Assembly: GCA_002917075.1 (NCBI GenBank)
Contig: NTMA01000139.1
Span: 18,643-82,642 of the forward strand
Origin: Hawksworthiomyces lignivorus
Taxonomy: Eukaryota; Ascomycota; Sordariomycetes; Ophiostomatales; Ophiostomataceae
Direction: 5' to 3'
Length of the DNA: 64,000 nt
The notes under the pieces were generated by a model. That model had not been told where the DNA came from and did not search any database. It saw only the letters and a list, made by a program, of their open reading frames with translations. A program made the position numbers and the translations under genes. Positions 43,111 to 53,610 of this stretch are shown piece by piece. The stretch's first letter is position 1. Each line of letters starts with the position of its first letter.

Positions 43111-44971
43111 TTAAACGTGTTTCACAGAGATTTCTCTTTCCTCAGCTAGGTCAAGCTTTGTCGAATCAACAAACGCCGCGGTGTCGTTCCTATTCGCAAG
43201 ATCCTTTATAGCTTTCTTGAACAACCTCGGGGGTACCTTCATCGCGTATAGTTCATCGATTTTCTGAAAAGAAAGCCCTTTCGTCTCAGGGAACAAATAC
43301 CAGCCTCCCAGACCAGCAATCAACCCAGTCCCCAAAAATATGAATCCAACCTTACCGCCCAAGTTCCCGGCATCGGGATTGATCATGTACGGGACGGTGA
43401 ACTGCATGATCAAACCCCAGGTCGAATTCGTAATGGTGATGAGACCCTGAGTTGTCGATCTAAGTCTCATCGTTGCAATTTCTGATGCCAACACGAAGCC
43501 AGTAGCGCCAATAGAGAGCTGGTAAATGATGGCCCATATATAGAGCAGAGCGACAATTCCCCAGCTAGCGTTTTTCTTGTTGGGGATACACCCCAGAATG
43601 CCAATGATCAGAAGCATGAGGCATAGCATGAACTGAGGGCCGACAATCAGAAGGCGGCGGCCGTAAATCTCAGTAAGGGGAAACGCCGACATGCTGGCCA
43701 CGAGCATGACAACGTACAAGGCAACGGAGGCCTTGAAATAGCTACTGATCCCAATAAGCTCGAAGAAGTACGTCGCGTATCCGATGACAAAGGTAGCGCC
43801 GATCATCTGCTGCGCGGAAGCGGCGAAGATAGCAGTTAGGGTGCGCTTCCGGTTGGTCGCATCGAAGCATTCGGCCTGGAGTTCCACGTTGACCCCCATA
43901 ATCGTCCTTGGAGGTCTTGTGTCGATGTTCCCATGGAGGTCGCTTGTGATGCGAATTTCTTCTTCCATGCGTGCTACCTCAATCTCGTAGTACTCTTCCT
44001 CCTTGTAGCCGTATATGCGGCGCAGGGCTTTCTTCGCTTCGGCGCGTCGACCGTGGCGTACGAGCCAGTAGGGCGACTCGGGGAAGAAGGGCCAGATTGC
44101 TGTCAGGAGGACTATGATAGAGATTTGATATTAATGCATCTGTTCTCACAGGTGGTGGGTTCCCGATTTTGAATGCGCGAGAGCGTGCTTACAAGGAAAG
44201 AAGTACATGGCCACGACAGGCAACCACCATTGCCACCGGCCAGAGATGTTGCTGCTGCCTTGGCACAATACAACAATGGCAAACTGGCCAAAGACAATGC
44301 TGGTGTTGAAGAAACAAAGGAAGAAGCCGCGAAGTTCCGGGCGGCAGGTCTCGCCGATCCAGAGCGGTGAAATCGTGAACATCATACCGATGGCGATGCC
44401 GTTGACACCTCTACCCGCCAGATGCATCCGCCAGTCAGGCGCGAGCTGTTGAAGCAGGACCCCGGCAGCAGAGAGCAGAGAGGAAGCCAAAATTCCCCAC
44501 TTGCGGCCAAACTTCTCAAGCAGCGGCGCGAAGATGAATGTGGTGACGATCTCCATTGCCGGAGCTATGGAGTTCCAGCCAGAGAGGATACGAGCCCGGA
44601 TCAAGTAGCTGCCATCGCTCTGCAACTCTCCAAACTTTTCTGCAAATGCAGGCAGTGCAACTAGTTGGCCACCAGCTACGATGTCGAAACCTTGCATCAC
44701 AACGCCAGACGATATCAGAAGTGCTATTCGCAGTTTGTCAGACAGTGGTCGTGGAGCGCGAACTGAGAGGCAGGAGAGCAATGTTGGGTGGACAGCTTAC
44801 CCCAGAGAGCAAATCGCGACTGTGATCTCAAGATCTTCCATTTGTTCTCTGGATTAACAAAGGAGTAGTCAACTCTGCAGCAAGAATAACAGTCAGTCCA
44901 CGCTCGTCTCGGTATACCGATATATATTATCTCAAAATCACAACGTGTGCTTACCCTCGTATTAGAGGCAT
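43111..44971 (-). CDS. MFS sugar porter (alpha-glucoside/maltose permease-like)
   Basis: Four exons, 44971-44955, 44874-44801, 44723-44193 and 44111-43111, join in frame to 540 residues; introns are 77-81 bp. Sugar-porter hallmarks: [47 protein letters not shown], the [12 protein letters not shown] loop, [11 protein letters not shown] and the C-terminal [17 protein letters not shown]. The overall pattern is closest to fungal alpha-glucoside and oligosaccharide permeases, so an oligosaccharide rather than hexose substrate is plausible. The gene is divergently paired with a GH32 fructosidase across 763 bp that contains a 26-bp inverted repeat. It would supply substrate to the cytosolic GH32 and GH172. 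Confidence 0.9.
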
Positions 44972-45474
44972 GGTGAAGAGCTATTCAATACGTCCCGTTT
45001 TTTTGAACTACTTAATATTGCTCTTGTTTATGAACCCAGATAAGTGAATACGAGCCGACGGTGCTCGTGCATTCATCCAAAATGTGAGGAGGCCCAGGTA
45101 TATATACCCGTCATAGCGAGGGCCAATTCACAGATAGGACAGCGTCCTCCAGATCAGCAGAGTTGAACAAAGGGATTACGCGATGCTGCAAAAGACGTCG
45201 TGTGCATGTGGGCAGTCCGGGGATCAAACTCCACACCCCACGCGAAGGTGGAGGAGAAGATTGGATTAGATGGTGCTAAAGGGGCAAGGTGCCGATGCGA
45301 GACTTGGGCTCTGGAACTTGACAAGTCTATCCACAGTCAAAGACTTGGAGGTGCTGCTTTGGTAAGAAAACTAGACGTCCCAAGGCTCTGAAGCCGGGTG
45401 AAAGGTGTGATAGTTTGTGTGTGTGCAAACACATGGGGACAGAGAGCATGTGTTTAGGGATAGGCTTTGCCACT

Positions 45475-45482
45475 CTCCGCGA
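45475..45482 (+). promoter_or_regulatory. Single CTCCGCGA arm
   Basis: One copy of the 8-mer arm, 58 bp left of the full inverted repeat at 45541-45566. With the left arm there it could form a long-range hairpin. Confidence 0.3.
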
Positions 45483-45540
45483 CTCGAATGGTCTAAGCGC
45501 TGTGACTACTATACACTAGTCAAGCCGATGGGTTCAAATT

Positions 45541-45566
45541 TCGCGGAGCTCCAGATAACTCCGCGA
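45541..45566. promoter_or_regulatory. Inverted repeat TCGCGGAG-N10-CTCCGCGA, copy 1
   Basis: Perfect 8-bp arms around a 10-bp spacer, equal to CGG-N14-CCG, the kind of inverted CGG site Zn2Cys6 dimers bind. It sits 169 bp upstream of the GH32 start and 570 bp upstream of the transporter start. An element with identical arms and spacing lies in the other divergent promoter of the cluster (49977-50002). Spacers are 7/10 identical when one is reversed, so shared descent from a repeat is possible. Confidence 0.55.
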
Positions 45567-45734
45567 CAGTCTGGAGACGGATCTACACGAGTAGGTCTAG
45601 TCAAGTCGAAGAATATTTGGATCCCTCGTCTCTCACTCATCCACCGAAGTTATTATACTCGGGTAATCGATGCCATCTGTGGCGCGACCAAACACTTTCC
45701 CGAATGCTGTCAACATATCCCTCGTTTTACCATA

Positions 45735-47589
45735 ATGGCACCAAGCTCGAAGCTACCAAGTCCTTTCAGGCGACCACGATTTCATTTTACCACAAACTCA
45801 TGGATCAACGACCCATGCGCTCCTGGCTACGACCCACACACTGGGACATACCACCTCTTCTATCAATGTAGGCAAATGGTCTTCCCCAGGCTTATTTTAT
45901 TACAATATTACTTAGGAGATATTAACGCCAGATGACGCAGGTAATCCGACTAGTTGTGAATGGGGCAACATGTCATGGGGGCACGTAGTGTCAAAGGATA
46001 TGTTGAGCTGGACGCAGGCCGCAGTCTCGCCAGCACTCGTGCCAGACCAGACGTACGACTCCCTTGGTGTGTTCACCGGCTGCTGGATTCCTTCCGTCGA
46101 CAATCTCGATAAGACCTTGCGGGTCGCATACTCTTCAGTCAGGTATCTTCCATTTCACTGGAGCACACCGCCGTATCCTCGTGAAGCAGCTGGTTTGGCC
46201 CTCGCAGAATCACACGACGGTGGGGATGTTTGGGTAAAATCATCGCAGAACCCTGCCTTGATGGGGGAGCCGCCCGGTTTAGAGGTGACTGGCTTCCGCG
46301 ACCCTTACGTGACGGAACTGCCTTCTATAGACACCGCAATAGGCAAGAGCAGAGCCGGGCTCTATGGGTTCGTCTCTGGTGGCATACAAGGCTCGGGCCC
46401 TACAACTTTCCTATACGATATCCAGCGGGACAATTTCGAAGATTGGAGGTACCTCGGTCCTTTTGTTGACATGCCAGCGAGGTTCCAGCCCTCGAAGAAA
46501 TGGAGTGGCAACTACGGCATCAACTGGGAGTGTACCAACCTCGTGGTTCTACGAGCAGGTTCAGAAGTTCGACATTTCTTAATCATTGGGGCCGAAGGGG
46601 ATATAGAAAAGGATCATGTAAAGGATTATCGCCGCCCTGTCAACGCCCCCTCACGGACCGTGCGATCTCAGCTATGGCTGTCGGGCCGTCTCGCCGTCAA
46701 CAGCGACGGCATCAAGTTTCGACACGAACATGGGGGTTATCTCGACCACGGCCCCTATTACGCTGCGAACTCGTTCCTCGACCCCCGGTCTGGTCGTCGT
46801 GTCGTATATGGCTGGATTCCGGAGGAAGACCTGACCATAGAAGCCGCTATAGACAAAGGCTGGAATGGCTCTCTTGCCATTCCTCGTGAGATCTTCCTCC
46901 TCCGGATACCAAATGTTCTCGGAACACTCCAGAGCACACTGGAAGAGATAGCTCCTTTTGAGCTAATTAGGGAGCCGGATGGTTCCACTACGGTCCTAAC
47001 ACTAGGCGTAAAACCCATCAGTGAGTTTGTGCAGCTACGTGAAGCAAGTCCCCAAGTGCTGAAGCATACGGCTCCTGCTGTGACGTTGCCAACATCGGAT
47101 TTGGTTACGCGGCAGCCAATCTTGCAAACACGGTCGGCGAGCTGGGAGCTTGAGGCGACAGTTGCTATCCATCCAGGTTGCAAACAAGTCGGCTTTTACT
47201 TGCACCACGGTGAGAATCCTTCTATTTGCACCTATGTTACGTTCTTTGTCATGGAGGAGACTATTGTCGTCGACCGCAGCACGTCCAACAATGACCAGAT
47301 GATCAACAAATGTCCGGATGCTGGACCATTTACTCTGCTCAAAACACAGCATCCAGATAGAGATGGCGACGTAGTCTTAGAAAAGCTCCACGTCCGAATT
47401 TTCTCTGACGGGGATGTTCTAGAAGTATTTGCAAATGATCGGTTTTCTTTGGCAACTATGGTATACCGCGACAGTTACGAACTAGAACTGGGAAGAGTGA
47501 CTGCATTCGCCACAGGAAGCATGGAAAGCGCAGTCTTTGAAGCTGTGACTCTTTGGGATGGGCTAGATATAAAGGGTGGGGAACATTAG
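45735..47589 (+). CDS. GH32 beta-fructofuranosidase (invertase/inulinase family), intracellular type
   Basis: Exons 45735-45867 and 45932-47589 join in frame (64-bp intron, GTAGGC..CGCCAG; join FYQYDAGNPTSCEWGNMSWG) to 596 residues. The three GH32 catalytic motifs are present: WINDPCAPG with the nucleophile Asp, GFRDPYV (RDP) and WECTNLV with the acid/base Glu. The C-terminal beta-sandwich ends with VRIFSDGDVLEVFANDRFSL. The enzyme should hydrolyse terminal beta-D-fructofuranosyl links in sucrose or fructo-oligosaccharides. The N-terminus (MAPSSKLPSPFRRPRF) is not a signal peptide, so it probably acts in the cytosol on imported sugar. It is divergent from the sugar porter and adjacent to a Zn2Cys6 regulator. 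Confidence 0.9.
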
Positions 47590-47644
47590 GAGTGAGTAGG
47601 AACACTGACAAGACAATGTGTACCCACAACGAGCAAAAGATAAC

Positions 47645-49534
47645 TTAGCCTGCGCTATCGATCTCGTCAAGTAAACAACACGCCTCTGCCAAGTGCTCAG
47701 TAAGAGTGCTGTGAAGCAACGATAACGATGGGCTGGTTTGTATGATCCGGCTATCAACCGACGCCGTAGACTTCAAGCACGCCGTAACACAAGACCAGTT
47801 AACCGCACAGCCGTTTCTGAGGCAAGGCGATCCGGTCGCTCGTATAACCGTCATGGATGTGACGAAGAGAGTGGCGTACAGCGTCCAGCGGTTGACTATA
47901 GAGTCGCGAATGGAGAGCAGCATGGTGGGAATCAACTGAACGTATGCGCGAAAGAACTTTTCGCAATGCAGAAGTACGTCGGCCGTAGCCTTTCCGTCCC
48001 GTAGACACTGGTATAGCGCCGGCCAGTATATTGACATCTTACAACAGTAATATTGGACACGGAGGAAATCGCTGAGAGGGTCCGCAGATGGGATGTTCTG
48101 CAGCGGAGGTGACAAATCGGTCTGCTGATGGTGGAACCGGATCATGTCTGGGAGATAACTGTGCCATTCGTCCAGCTGCAGCTCCAGCTCCAGCGCGACG
48201 CCTAGTGCGTAAACAATTTCGCCCATCGGCGTTCTGTGGATAGCAGTGTAGCAGCGGTGTAGCATCCGTCTCATGGCAATTTCGGCGAGGAAGTAAGCTT
48301 GACTTTTGTCAGCAGTCACACTGCCTGCCGATATGTTGCTGTCTGGAGAAGCGGTCATCGTGCTTTGTGGAGATCCCGCGTCGATATCGAACTGCCATGT
48401 ACGACGACTGTCGGGTAGCGCAATCTCATCATCGTGTTTCCATATCCCGCTGCTAGCCATCTCGAGCTGGTCAAGGAGTTCACTCTCAAGAAGCAGGACG
48501 GCCCAGTAGCATCTTTTCGTCTGTTCGTACAACTCATCGGTCTTGTCGTCCGCATATTTCAGCAGATTCTGCACTTTGATCGACGCGATCATCGCATAGT
48601 TGTAAGCTTGACAAGGCCTGGAAAGACAACAGTGGTAGAGGCCCAAGAAGATCAATGACTGGATGGCCTCAATACTGTTGTCGATCAGAACAGCCGGTAG
48701 TGACACGACGGCAGCTTCCAGGTAGAACTCGCTGTTATCTTCGTAGAAAGGCACACCCAGCGCATGGTCTTGCTGAACGAGAGCACCTAATGCAGCAACT
48801 GACAGCACCAGACAGGACTCGGGGCCCGGCGCCAAAGGCCCCGAAATGACGTTGATGTAGCGTTCCGAGAAACCTGGGCGGAGTAGCGGGTACCAGATAT
48901 GGATGTGTTTGGAGAAGGCATCTAGCGCGGAGAGCGCTTTTTGCTGCTGTATGAAGCGCAGCCTCGACGAATGGCCGAGGCCTACGGGTAGGTTGTTTCT
49001 TTCCAGCCTCACAAGCTCCTGGGCGAAACATGGACCTAGACCGAGGGCGGCCATCGTGGCATCCGTCATTAGTAATTGAAATGGTGATTTCTCCTTGCCA
49101 GCGACAACACGACCGGCCTCGCCTTGGTCTAAACTCGCTTCGTCATCCTCTTCAGCGGAAGAGGAAAATGCTTGGCGCCTTTTGGGCAAAAAGCTGGCTA
49201 TGTAATCCAGCCGGCGATTGATTGTGGCCAGCTCTACTTCTACTCTGCGCAAGTGTCAGCGAAACGAAGCCCGCAAGCGAAAGAGACAAAGAAAGGCCTA
49301 CCTGGATGCGGAGTTGGCCTGTTTCTCTTCGTAATGGCACTCCAGTCCATGGATACGACAGTAGCCACAAGCAGGCCTCCGGCTATCGCACCTTGTCCTC
49401 CTCGCCCTGCAAGCGTCGCATGCCGTAGTAGTTCGGCTTCGGGCCTTCCTTCGCGGAGCTTGGGAGTTCGAAGCATTCGAGGCCAGTGGATTGGCCTCGG
49501 GTCGGGTCTCAAAGGGAAGGTCGTTCTCCTGCAT
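47645..49534 (-). CDS. Zn2Cys6 transcription factor of the GH32/GH172 cluster
   Basis: Exons 49534-49302 and 49244-47645 join in frame (57-bp intron, GTAGGC..GCGCAG; join NSASRVEVELATI) to 610 residues from MQENDLPFE. The binuclear cluster is CDACRARRTRCDSRRPACGYC..GLEC, preceded by RRKARSRTT. After a short coiled coil comes a fungal-specific TF domain (HIWYPLLRPGF, AIQSLIFLGLYHCCLSRP, QTKRCYWAVLLLESELLDQL). It is convergent with the GH32 gene (55 bp between stops) and divergent from the GH172 gene. Its position between the two hydrolase genes makes it the likely pathway regulator and the best candidate binder of the inverted repeats at 45541 and 49977. Confidence 0.9.
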
Positions 49535-49664
49535 AGCTATGTACACATGTATGCTCCATGAGCAGGGCTTTAGACTCTCACCTCCGAATTTCCACTCGCA
49601 TAGGACACTCGAATCCAAGGAGGCGACACGGAAGAATGGGGAAAGGGAGGAAAATCAAAGCGAT

Positions 49665-49672
49665 CTCCGCGA
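49665..49672 (+). promoter_or_regulatory. Single CTCCGCGA arm
   Basis: One copy of the 8-mer arm, 131 bp upstream of the regulator's start codon. Confidence 0.3.
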
Positions 49673-49976
49673 GATATAACTCTTCACCCGACCTAGAGAG
49701 ACATCCCCTTGAGGACTAAATTATTACGATTTTGTGGGGTAGATGGCTTTCTAGCACAACAATGCCTTTTAAAGTGGCACAAGTTGAATGGAGTTTTACG
49801 TATTTTTTTGAGACATTTACGTAGGTTTCGGCCAATAATGTATGTCCCTTGGGAAAATGTAATAGTTTTATTCTTAGAGGGATACCTGCACGTACAACCC
49901 GTACCGTACCAAGACTTATGTTACGCTATCTTACAGTACCTATTCTAACTAAAGTACTTAGTCGAGTGGGACGAGA

Positions 49977-50002
49977 TCGCGGAGTTGGCTGGAACTCCGC
50001 GA
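49977..50002. promoter_or_regulatory. Inverted repeat TCGCGGAG-N10-CTCCGCGA, copy 2
   Basis: Same arms and spacing as 45541-45566; here symmetry extends two more bases inward (GGAGTT..AACTCC). Flanking CTTAGTC words on both sides (about 49958 and 50013) suggest the site could lie within a small repeat unit. Confidence 0.55.
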
Positions 50003-50333
50003 GTGAACCACTTAGTCCAAAACGGAGTCGATAGAGGCACAATTGCTAAACAGCACATACCGTACAAGTGTCTGAATCCTCTAGTTATGTTGAGTTATAA
50101 CGTAAGTACTGCGATAGATTATGAGAGGATTGATCCTTTTTGTATTGGTACAGTGGCCTAGTGGAATGACTCAATATATTACATGTGTACGCGTGCTGTG
50201 TACGACGGCTCCGTTACCTACAGTACTCTAGGTAGTTCGGATGCTCTGCATAACTTGGACAGCTCGTTTTCTTAAAGAGCCACAGCATACGTATCGGTAG
50301 GTATAACCAAGACCGTCGGCTCCTAATGCATAG

Positions 50334-50341
50334 CTCCGCGA
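50334..50341 (+). promoter_or_regulatory. Single CTCCGCGA arm
   Basis: One copy of the 8-mer arm, 322 bp upstream of the GH172 start codon. Confidence 0.3.
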
Positions 50342-50663
50342 CCGTGACGGGCTAGCGGATACCTTTCTCCCTGCACCGATCCTTTCAAGCATGAGACCTC
50401 ACCAATTGCAGAAGAGACCAAAGTTCTGGCACGTACCTTTACGGCTACTGCTGTTGCTGATGCTATCATTGTCGCTCCACCATCTTAGACCCAGGATAGA
50501 GCTACTGGACAATCTAGAAGATTGTTCCGAGAGGTGGTCAATGGGCATAACCCTCTGTATAAATCCATGAGCCTGTCTTCGTGAAAGACGGTTTTCATGG
50601 CATCTACTCTTTCGTCTTCCAGTACACCGCATCCAGCCCTTGTGAGGTTATACACACGCCAAT

Positions 50664-52037
50664 ATGTCGTCCAATGTCGTCGCTTTGAAGAGCGACTTGC
50701 TGTCTGCGGTGGCAGAGCGCAAAGTAGCACGCAGCGCTCGAATCTCCAGTTGGGACCAATCCGGCCTAAACGAAGATGCGTTTGTGGTGCTGCCCGGCGA
50801 GACGGCCACCCTGGCGGATATCGAGGGTCCAGGGCAGATCACCCACCTCTGGTTTGTACAGACCTGCCGTCGCATCCTCGGCCCTGGCCTCATACCGTAC
50901 TCGAAATCGGGCGTTGCCATGCTCGAGATCCACAATGCGCTGGGGCTCAGCTACGAAGACAGCGACCCGGACTACTACCGGAAGGTGATTATCAAGATGT
51001 ACTGGGACGACTCGGAGACCCCGAACGTCATTGCGCCAATCGGGGACTTCTTTTGTCTGGGCCATTCCATGGCGGCAAATTTTCAATCGCTTCCTTTCAC
51101 CGTCTCTGTCAAGCCATCCGAGGAGAAGAAATTTGGCGGGTCAGCGGCTTTCAACTGCTATCTGACTATGCCGTTCAACAAGCGAGCGCGCATTGAGATT
51201 GAGAACCAGGGCGAGCACGCGTATTTTCAGTACTTTTACATAGATTATGAGCTTCTTCCTGCGCCCTTTGATCCGGAGAAGATCCTCTACTTTCACGCTC
51301 ACTGGAAACGGGAGAACCCTACTCCGGGCTGGGCACCAAACGCTATGCAAACCAACAGTCTCGAAACACAAATTCCGAACCTTACCGGTGAGGGCTATAC
51401 CATCCTAGAGACAACGGGTTCCGGCACGTTTATCGGCTGCAACCACTCTGTTCTGCATCACCAAGGTACCTGGTGGGGCGAAGGTGACGACATGATTTTC
51501 ATCGACGACGACACCTGGCCCCCAAGCATGCACGGAACGGGCGGCGAGGACTACTTCAGCCAGGGCTGGGGGATGCAAAAGAACGCCTACCCTTTCTGTG
51601 GAACGATCATCCACGAAGAAGACGTTCCGGGCTACCAAGTGTCTTATCGATGGCACCTCGCAGACCCGGTGAGGTTCAATAAGAAGATCACGGTCAAGCT
51701 AGAACACGGTCACGCAAACCACCTTCGAGACGACTGGTCCACAACGGCGTATTGGTATCAGACACTCCCCGGACCCGTGTTACAGATTCAACCTGTCCAA
51801 GAGAGGCTGCCCAACCGGCCTACAGTCGCAGCACCTCCAGAACCGACAGCGGATAGGCCTCTGACAAACTTGCAGCAGGAGCACATTAAGCAACGGGAGG
51901 AGAGGCTGGATGCGTTCGTGCGGGACCGAAACACGTGGCTAGAAAGAAGGGCTCAAGCATCCAAAGACAGGGCACAAAAGAGCATTGACACCGCAAGAAA
52001 GATTAGGGAACAGTTCCTTGAAAGTCTAAAGAAGTGA
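50664..52037 (+). CDS. GH172 (DUF2961) glycoside hydrolase
   Basis: A single-exon ORF of 457 residues, MSSNVVALKSDLL to ESLKK. DUF2961 hallmarks run in order: ARSARISSWDQSGLNEDAF, LADIEGPGQITHLWF, KMYWDDSETPNVIAPIGDFF, FNCYLTMPFNKRARIEIEN, HAHWKRENP, WWGEGDDMIFIDDD, MHGTGGEDYFSQGWG and the late HGHANHLRDDWSTTAYWYQ. The Glu of WWGEGDD and the Glu of GGEDYF correspond to the conserved acidic pair I expect to be catalytic. GH172 members include alpha-D-fructofuranosidases and difructose dianhydride enzymes as well as D-arabinofuranosidases. There is no signal peptide, so it is cytosolic. An unusual ~55-residue charged helical tail (EHIKQREERLDAFVRDRN and beyond) follows the catalytic part. It is divergent from the cluster's Zn2Cys6 regulator. 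Confidence 0.85.
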   Translation: MSSNVVALKSDLLSAVAERKVARSARISSWDQSGLNEDAFVVLPGETATLADIEGPGQITHLWFVQTCRRILGPGLIPYSKSGVAMLEIHNALGLSYEDSDPDYYRKVIIKMYWDDSETPNVIAPIGDFFCLGHSMAANFQSLPFTVSVKPSEEKKFGGSAAFNCYLTMPFNKRARIEIENQGEHAYFQYFYIDYELLPAPFDPEKILYFHAHWKRENPTPGWAPNAMQTNSLETQIPNLTGEGYTILETTGSGTFIGCNHSVLHHQGTWWGEGDDMIFIDDDTWPPSMHGTGGEDYFSQGWGMQKNAYPFCGTIIHEEDVPGYQVSYRWHLADPVRFNKKITVKLEHGHANHLRDDWSTTAYWYQTLPGPVLQIQPVQERLPNRPTVAAPPEPTADRPLTNLQQEHIKQREERLDAFVRDRNTWLERRAQASKDRAQKSIDTARKIREQFLESLKK

Positions 52038-52596
52038 CGGCATCATGAAAGTGCACATACTGTGTTAAGGCTCATAAATACAACAACATAGATGAAATTG
52101 ATTAAATAACCGTGTGTACGAGAATCAGCAAACACGTCATTGTTCTCGGAGAATAGCCTTTTTAAACGCTTATTAACTATGTAATTAAATGCACCTCAAG
52201 CTACTCACTGTAAAAAAAACCCAAATCCTGGCCACTTGCTGGCCAAGGGGGCTTGCCAGTATATCGCCTTCACGACTTAGCTGGTAAACCAAACAATCTC
52301 CTATTTCATCGAAAATAAAATGAGAGAGTGAACCAAGACAGAGATAAGAGAAAGTCGAAAGACTAAAATAATAATAAAACATAGTTCGAATCATATATAG
52401 GTATCATCTAGACGCAGTACTATAAATAGCACCGACTAAGTCATTATTTTGCTTAAGTTCTATTTTTACATAAAAGAAAGAAGGAAAAGGGAAAAAAGGG
52501 TTAACAGAAAAAAAAAATTAATTATTATATATAACTAGCTTCACACAAACTCAAATCCAAAAACTTTATCTATAAAGCTCCTCGTCGAGACTCTTT
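52038..52596. other. Convergent 3' region
   Basis: AT-rich region between the converging GH172 and esterase genes. No gene seen. Confidence 0.4.
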
Positions 52597-53610
52597 TCAG
52601 TTCAACAGCCATGTTGCCAATACCACCGACGCACCCACGAGCAGTGTCTGGCTCGACTGATCAAACAGGCTGCCGGCAACACCGCTGGACGTTATCGACG
52701 CCGTCGGCGACGCCGTCGGCGATCCCGTGCCGGACACTGTGGCAGATGCCGACGTTCCCGTGGAGGTGGTCTCAGTGAAGTTAGTCCACTTGTCCACAAC
52801 AAACTGCACGATCTGGTCGCCATAGGTACTCGGCTCCTCTAGGTGGATTGTCCTGGCGTCCGCGGTGGTGCCGGAGTCGCAAAAGAAGTCGTTGGCCTCA
52901 CACCACGAGCCATATTTGTTGGCGTAAGCGTTGCATGCCGTCGTGTTCTTGCGGGCGAAAACGCCGTTACGCGTGCTGTTGCCGTAGTCGTACGTCGTGT
53001 TGGCAATGTGCGTAGGGTCCGCGATGAGAGCGATAGCAACAACTGTCAGGATAGCGTAGCATTAGCAAGCATACTCAAAAGAAGGACTTTGTTTCATCTC
53101 TGCCAAGGGGGGAGGGCGTGGGGACTTACTATTCTTGTTGACGATTTCCGATGGCAACGGGGCATCGCTGTTGAATCCATATGCTCCTATGCCACCGCAC
53201 AGCGCGTCCTGCACGAGCTGAGCGCCCTGCGAGTACCCAATCAAGGCAATCTTCCCGTTGGGGCAGGCGGCATTGTAGGCTTCTATCTCTTGTATGATAG
53301 CGTTCGTACCATTTGCCTCTGAAGCCGCGTACGTCGTTAGATTGAGGGCGCCGTTATACGCGTCTTGTGCCGAGTAGACGACACCCGAAATCTGGGTGCC
53401 GTTGATCTGGTCAGCGATCTTGAGCGCCAGGATACCCGGTGATCCCGTGTTGTTCGGGTAGTTGGCGGACACGGCGGCTTCGCCAGATCCGCGTGCGCAA
53501 AGGATGTACAGGCTCTTGGCGCAGGTGATACTACCGGTAGCAGCGGCTGTGGCTGTGGACGCCATGACGGCCAGCGTGCCAACAACGGTCGTAACAGTGA
53601 TTCCGTGCAT
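52597..53610 (-). CDS. Cutinase-family (CE5-like) serine esterase, GPI-anchored
   Basis: Exons 53610-53130 and 53042-52597 join in frame (87-bp intron, GTAAGT..CTGACAG; join EIVNKNIVAIALIADP) to 308 residues. A signal peptide (MHGITVTTVVGTLAVMAS) is followed by a cutinase/acetylxylan-esterase domain: LYILCARGSGE, the nucleophile elbow GYSQG, IADPTH (Asp region), and two late disulphide segments (WCEANDFFC). His is offered by RTIHLEEPSTYGDQIVQFV. A Thr/Ser-rich linker and the hydrophobic tail QTLLVGASVVLATWLLN suggest GPI anchoring, so the enzyme acts at the cell surface or wall on cutin, acetylxylan or other esters. Confidence 0.85.

Larger units (their letters stand above)
44972..45734. other. 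Divergent promoter of sugar porter and GH32
   Basis: Shared upstream region of the transporter (minus) and GH32 (plus). It contains the inverted repeat at 45541-45566 and an extra single arm at 45475-45482. No gene. Confidence 0.5.
49535..50663. other. Divergent promoter of the cluster regulator and GH172
   Basis: Shared 1.1-kb upstream region. It holds the inverted repeat 49977-50002 and two single arms (49665-49672, 50334-50341). The AT-rich part (about 49710-49970) has no coding gene and may be an old repeat remnant. Confidence 0.5.

Noticed and set aside
45475..45566. A tRNA-like fold: CTCCGCG and CGCGGAG could pair as an acceptor stem around TGGTCTAAGCG and GGGTTCAAAT.
   Set aside because: The T-stem next to the TTCAAAT loop does not pair (ATGGG versus TTCGC), and the 3' arm is part of a second inverted repeat. 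No consistent cloverleaf could be drawn.
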